A stretch of 64,000 nucleotides of DNA from Omphiscola glabra (lineage: Eukaryota > Mollusca > Gastropoda > Lymnaeidae): assembly GCA_964017045.1 (NCBI GenBank), contig OZ024796.1, forward strand, positions 1,265,637 through 1,329,636, in the 5' to 3' direction. Of the stretch, positions 60,195-64,000 are shown piece after piece. The notes below the pieces were generated by a model, which was not told where the DNA came from, searched no databases, and saw only the letters and a list, made by a program, of their open reading frames with translations. Position numbers and translations under genes: made by a program. How positions within the stretch are numbered: position 1 is the stretch's first letter; each line of letters opens with the position of its first letter.

Positions 60195-61500
60195 AATGTA
60201 CATCACAACACAGACCCACACATCACAGTCCCACACAACACAGACCCACACATCACAGTCCCACACAACACAGACCCACACATCACAGTCCCACACAACA
60301 CAGACCCACACATCATAGTCCCACACAACACAGACCCACGCATCATAGTCCCACACAACACAGACCCACACAACGCATTCCAACACAACACAGACCCACA
60401 CATCGTAGTCCCACACAACACAGACCCACACATCGTAGTCCCACACAACACAGACCCACACAACGCATTCCAACACAACACAGACCCACACATCGTAGTC
60501 TCACACAACACAGACCCACACATCGTAGTCCCACACAACACAGACCCACACATCATAGTCCCACACAACACAGACCCACACAACGCATTCCACCACAACA
60601 CAGACTCACACATCGTTGTCCCACACAACACAAACCCACACATCATAGTCCCACACAACACAGACCCACACATCGTAGTCCCACACAACACAGACCCACA
60701 CATCATAGTCCCACACATCACAGACCCACTCATCATAGCGCCACACAACACAGACCCACACATCGTAGTCCCACACAACACAGACCCACACAACGCATTC
60801 CAACACAACACAGATCCACACATCGTAGTCCCACACAACACAGACCCACACATCGTAGTCCCACACAACACAGACCCACACATCACATACCCACACATCA
60901 TAGTCCCACACAACACAGACCCACACAACATAGACCCACATAACATAGACCCACACATCACAGACCCACACATCGTAGTCCCACACATCGTAGACCCACA
61001 CATCATAGTCCCACACATCACAGACCCACACAACATAGACCCACACAACATAGACCCACACATCGTAGTCCCACACATCGTAGACCCACACATCACAGAC
61101 CCACACAACATAGACCTACACAATATAGACCCACACATCACAGACCCACACATCGTAGTCCCACACATCGTAGACCCACACATCATAGTCCCACACATCA
61201 CAGACCCACACAACATAGACCCACACAACATAGACCCACACATCGTAGACCCACACATCACAGACCCACACAACATAGACCTACACAACATAGACCCACA
61301 CATCACAGACCCACACATCGTAGACCCACACTTCGTAGTCCCACACATCGTAGACCCACACAACATAGACCCACACATCACAGACCCACACATCGTAGAC
61401 CCACACATCACAGACCCACACATCGTAGACCCACACATCGTAGACCCACACATCACAGACCCACACATCACAGACCCACACATCGTAGTCCCACACACCC
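60195..61500. repeat. 15-bp satellite (CACACATCACAGACC type), about 87 copies
   Basis: Alternation of ACAGACCCACACA and GTAGTCCCACACA blocks. The period divides by three, so a 431-codon Cys/Met/Gly frame (MCGSVLCGTT) runs through the minus strand. This is a product of the repeat. Confidence 0.95.
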
Positions 61501-61744
61501 ATTACCCTTTGGAGAAGCCATTATTGTAGGGGGATCACCCCCTACCTAAGAAATAGCGATATGTAGATAACCCACACATATCAGATCACAGCTATCCAAA
61601 AAGCTAATATTTACCATGGTTAAAAAAAGCATCTTTAACACATAGCCCCCCCCCCCCCCCAAACCGTAACTCTCATGTTTGCCCACCTAGGGAGCACACA
61701 ATACTCGAGTACAGTGATTGCTGGTGAGTTTTTCGGCCCCTCAA

Positions 61745-62215
61745 CAGAGACCATAATAACAACATGTGAAAGACAACAGAAAAACTCTCTAACACGACAA
61801 ACCTTTCACTATAAACAACAGAAGAGCTCTCTAACACGACAGACCTTTCTCTATAAACAACAGACAAACCGTTCACTATAGACAACAGACAAACCGTTCA
61901 CTATAGACAACAGACAAACCGTTCACTATAAACAACAGACAAACCGTTCACTATAAACAACAGACAAACCGTTCACTATAAACAACAGACAAACCGTTCA
62001 CTATAAACAACAGACAAACCGTTCACTATAAACAACAGACAAACCGTTCACTATAAACAACAGACAAACCATTTACTATAAACAACAGACAAACCGTTCA
62101 CTATAAACAACAGACAAACCGTTCACTGTAAACAAAAGACAAACCGTTCACTATAAACAACAGACCAACCGTTCACTATAGACAACAGACAAACCGTTCA
62201 CTACAAATTATAGAG
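61745..62215. repeat. 25-bp satellite, about 17 copies
   Basis: The unit is ACAACAGACAAACCGTTCAC followed by TATAA. The left units are diverged (AAACTCTCTAACACGAC). Confidence 0.94.
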
Positions 62216-62505
62216 AACAAACTGTCGCCTCCCACACTTCTTAATAGCGCTCAGCACACGCATCAGACCTGACTTAACCCTAATCGCTACTGACTTACTG
62301 ATGGATGGGATAGGACGTGTTCACAGGCCCGTTGTCACGTGACTTATAACACACAGTCTAAAACATTTTAAAACAACAACACGCTGGAATTTCAACAACA
62401 AAAATCAAACTGGCATTTATATAAGGTAAGAAGTGATTAAGTACTCTGTGATATCAACCAATAAAACACCACAGAAAAAGTATGCGAACCAAGAACCAAA
62501 GCCAT
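62216..62505. other. Non-coding DNA
   Basis: No feature was seen. Confidence 0.4.
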
Positions 62506-62507
62506 AT

Positions 62508-62645
62508 TAGGAGCTACCTCCCTCGGTTTGCCATTAGAAGCTACCTACCTCAGTATGCCATTAGAAGCTACCTCCCTAGGTTTGCTATTAAAAGCTACCT
62601 CCATCGGTATGCCATTAGAAGCTACCTCCCTCAGTATACCAGGTG
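62508..62645. repeat. 27-bp minisatellite, 5 copies
   Basis: The unit is TTGCCATTAGAAGCTACCTC followed by CCTCGGT, with small changes. Confidence 0.88.
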
Positions 62646-63480
62646 GAGGTTTTAGGTGGAAATATAAACCTTTCTGGGACGACCTAAATATAGAACAAAC
62701 TATAAAAGCAGAAAATCTTTAGAAAATAAGCCAACTTTTAAACACAAAATAACTCTTATTAGCCTTATTTGGACAATAACCAATGCGAAAATACCTCTCA
62801 TGAAAACCAAGAGACAATAGCTACCAATACAGCCAAGAGAATATTTGATCCAGCGCCTGGTCCATTTTACGGAACCTCTGTGACGAAAGGCAGAACTTCA
62901 ACCCTAAACCAACCCTCTATGACAACCCTAGCTACGCCACTAACCCGGCCAGTACCTCATGTGGTGTTGACATGACCACACAGCTCCAGGTGGACATATG
63001 ACGTGTGCGCTCCGTCATGGAATACAGCTTTGGTCTACAGTCCATTCGCAGTACAAAGCCAGGCAGTCCATTTCATCTAGGAAGTGCTACGATCTATCCA
63101 TAATTTAATGCATTATTGATAAAAGTCCAGCAGTCCGGCGAGTCGTTGCTTCTCAAGATCAGATTCAGAGATATCACCAGGCGTCGTTGTTTTCATGTTT
63201 TCTGTCGTCGTGTCTGTCTATGATATGTCGTCGTATCTGTCATTATTCTGGCCTTTATAATAGCAGGACGGGTGATTGAGAAAAGTTAATATTTTCCATT
63301 TTAACTAAATGTTTTTTTTTATTAACCAAAAATAGTATACACGGTTCACACCAAGGGGCGTTTTTATGAAAAGTGACGCCTTAGGAGCACCTAACATTTT
63401 GCCGCTACATTCCACGTAGCAGCCCACATGCACCATTTTAATTAATTTTTCCATACTGCTACGCTGGACAAGGCGAATAA
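62646..63480. other. Unique non-coding DNA
   Basis: CCCTAGCTACGCCACTAACC at 62926-62945 is again the dispersed hAT-type end. No exon with acceptor and donor in a usable frame was found. Confidence 0.4.
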
Positions 63481-63483
63481 AGA

Positions 63484-63716
<233 letters not shown>

Positions 63717-63796
63717 AATCTCAGTTCCCTTCCGTTTCTTACGTCGGGCACCAGGTTTAAATGTTAGACTAGAAGACTCGCCATAACAAGAGGAGG

Positions 63797-64000
63797 ACGT
63801 GATCAGACAGACAGACAGACAGTCTTTAAGGACGTGATCAGACAGACAGACAGACAGTCTTTAAGGACGTGATCAGACAGAACAGACAGTCTTTAAGGAC
63901 GTGATCAGACAGACAGACAGTCTTTAAGGGCGTGATCAGACAGACAGACAGTCTTTAAGGACGTGACCAGACAGACAGAGAGACTTTAAGGACGTGATCA
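63797..64000. repeat. 28-36 bp satellite (GACGTGATCAGACAGACAGA...), at least 6 copies
   Basis: The units contain a variable number of GACA and end AGTCTTTAAG. The array runs off the window end. Confidence 0.92.

Noticed and set aside
60203..61498. 431-codon minus-strand open frame rich in Cys, Met and Gly
   Set aside because: It is an exact translation of the 15-bp satellite, whose length is a multiple of three; other frames and strand are also open.

Overview
The window looks like AT-rich nuclear DNA of an animal, most likely a gastropod mollusc. That is inference: it rests on spliced genes with GT-AG introns, several non-LTR retrotransposon types, tRNA-derived SINEs, hAT-like and pogo-like short elements, and a very high load of minisatellites. 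There are no operons, bacterial ribosome sites or CRISPR arrays. Most long open frames are in-frame translations of tandem repeats and are not annotated as genes.

Two host genes can be supported, both on the minus strand. (1) A two-exon gene at 3656-4632 encodes a 103-residue secreted precursor: signal peptide, a basic RKRR processing site and a 62-residue mature peptide with three cysteines and a C-terminal Gly. A TATA-like box and a short exon-like segment with a strong donor at 16450-16509 may be its promoter and leader exon. (2) Thirteen phase-compatible exons between 56149 and 31257 encode at least 608 residues of an EF-hand-type protein that resembles the vertebrate C1orf87 (CREF) family. 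Its 5' end is not seen.

Layout. 1-16 kb: the small peptide gene, SINE copies, nested DNA elements, an L2/CR1-like LINE relic (7.4-8.2 kb), a nearly full-length APE-RT retrotransposon (10.0-13.1 kb) and a compound microsatellite (14.5-15.3 kb). 16-31 kb: minisatellites, three copies of a long AT-rich repeat (19.9-25.8 kb), a palindrome-bearing 30-bp satellite (26.2-27.0 kb) and a second LINE relic (28.6-30.8 kb). 31-56 kb: the EF-hand gene, whose introns hold arrays of 18, 24, 26, 27, 30, 40 and 66 bp units, a GIY-YIG fragment, a fourth (inverted) copy of the AT-rich repeat and nested elements. 56-64 kb: further minisatellites, almost continuous.

The most unusual structures are two large arrays in one 10.9-kb intron of the EF-hand gene. 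The ~66-bp array (about 52 units) is built from the last ~26 nt of the adjacent coding exon plus its own GTGAGT donor, so the true donor is followed by dozens of near-copies. The 40-bp array (about 83 units) lies wholly inside a single SINE copy and is an amplification of that SINE's internal segment.
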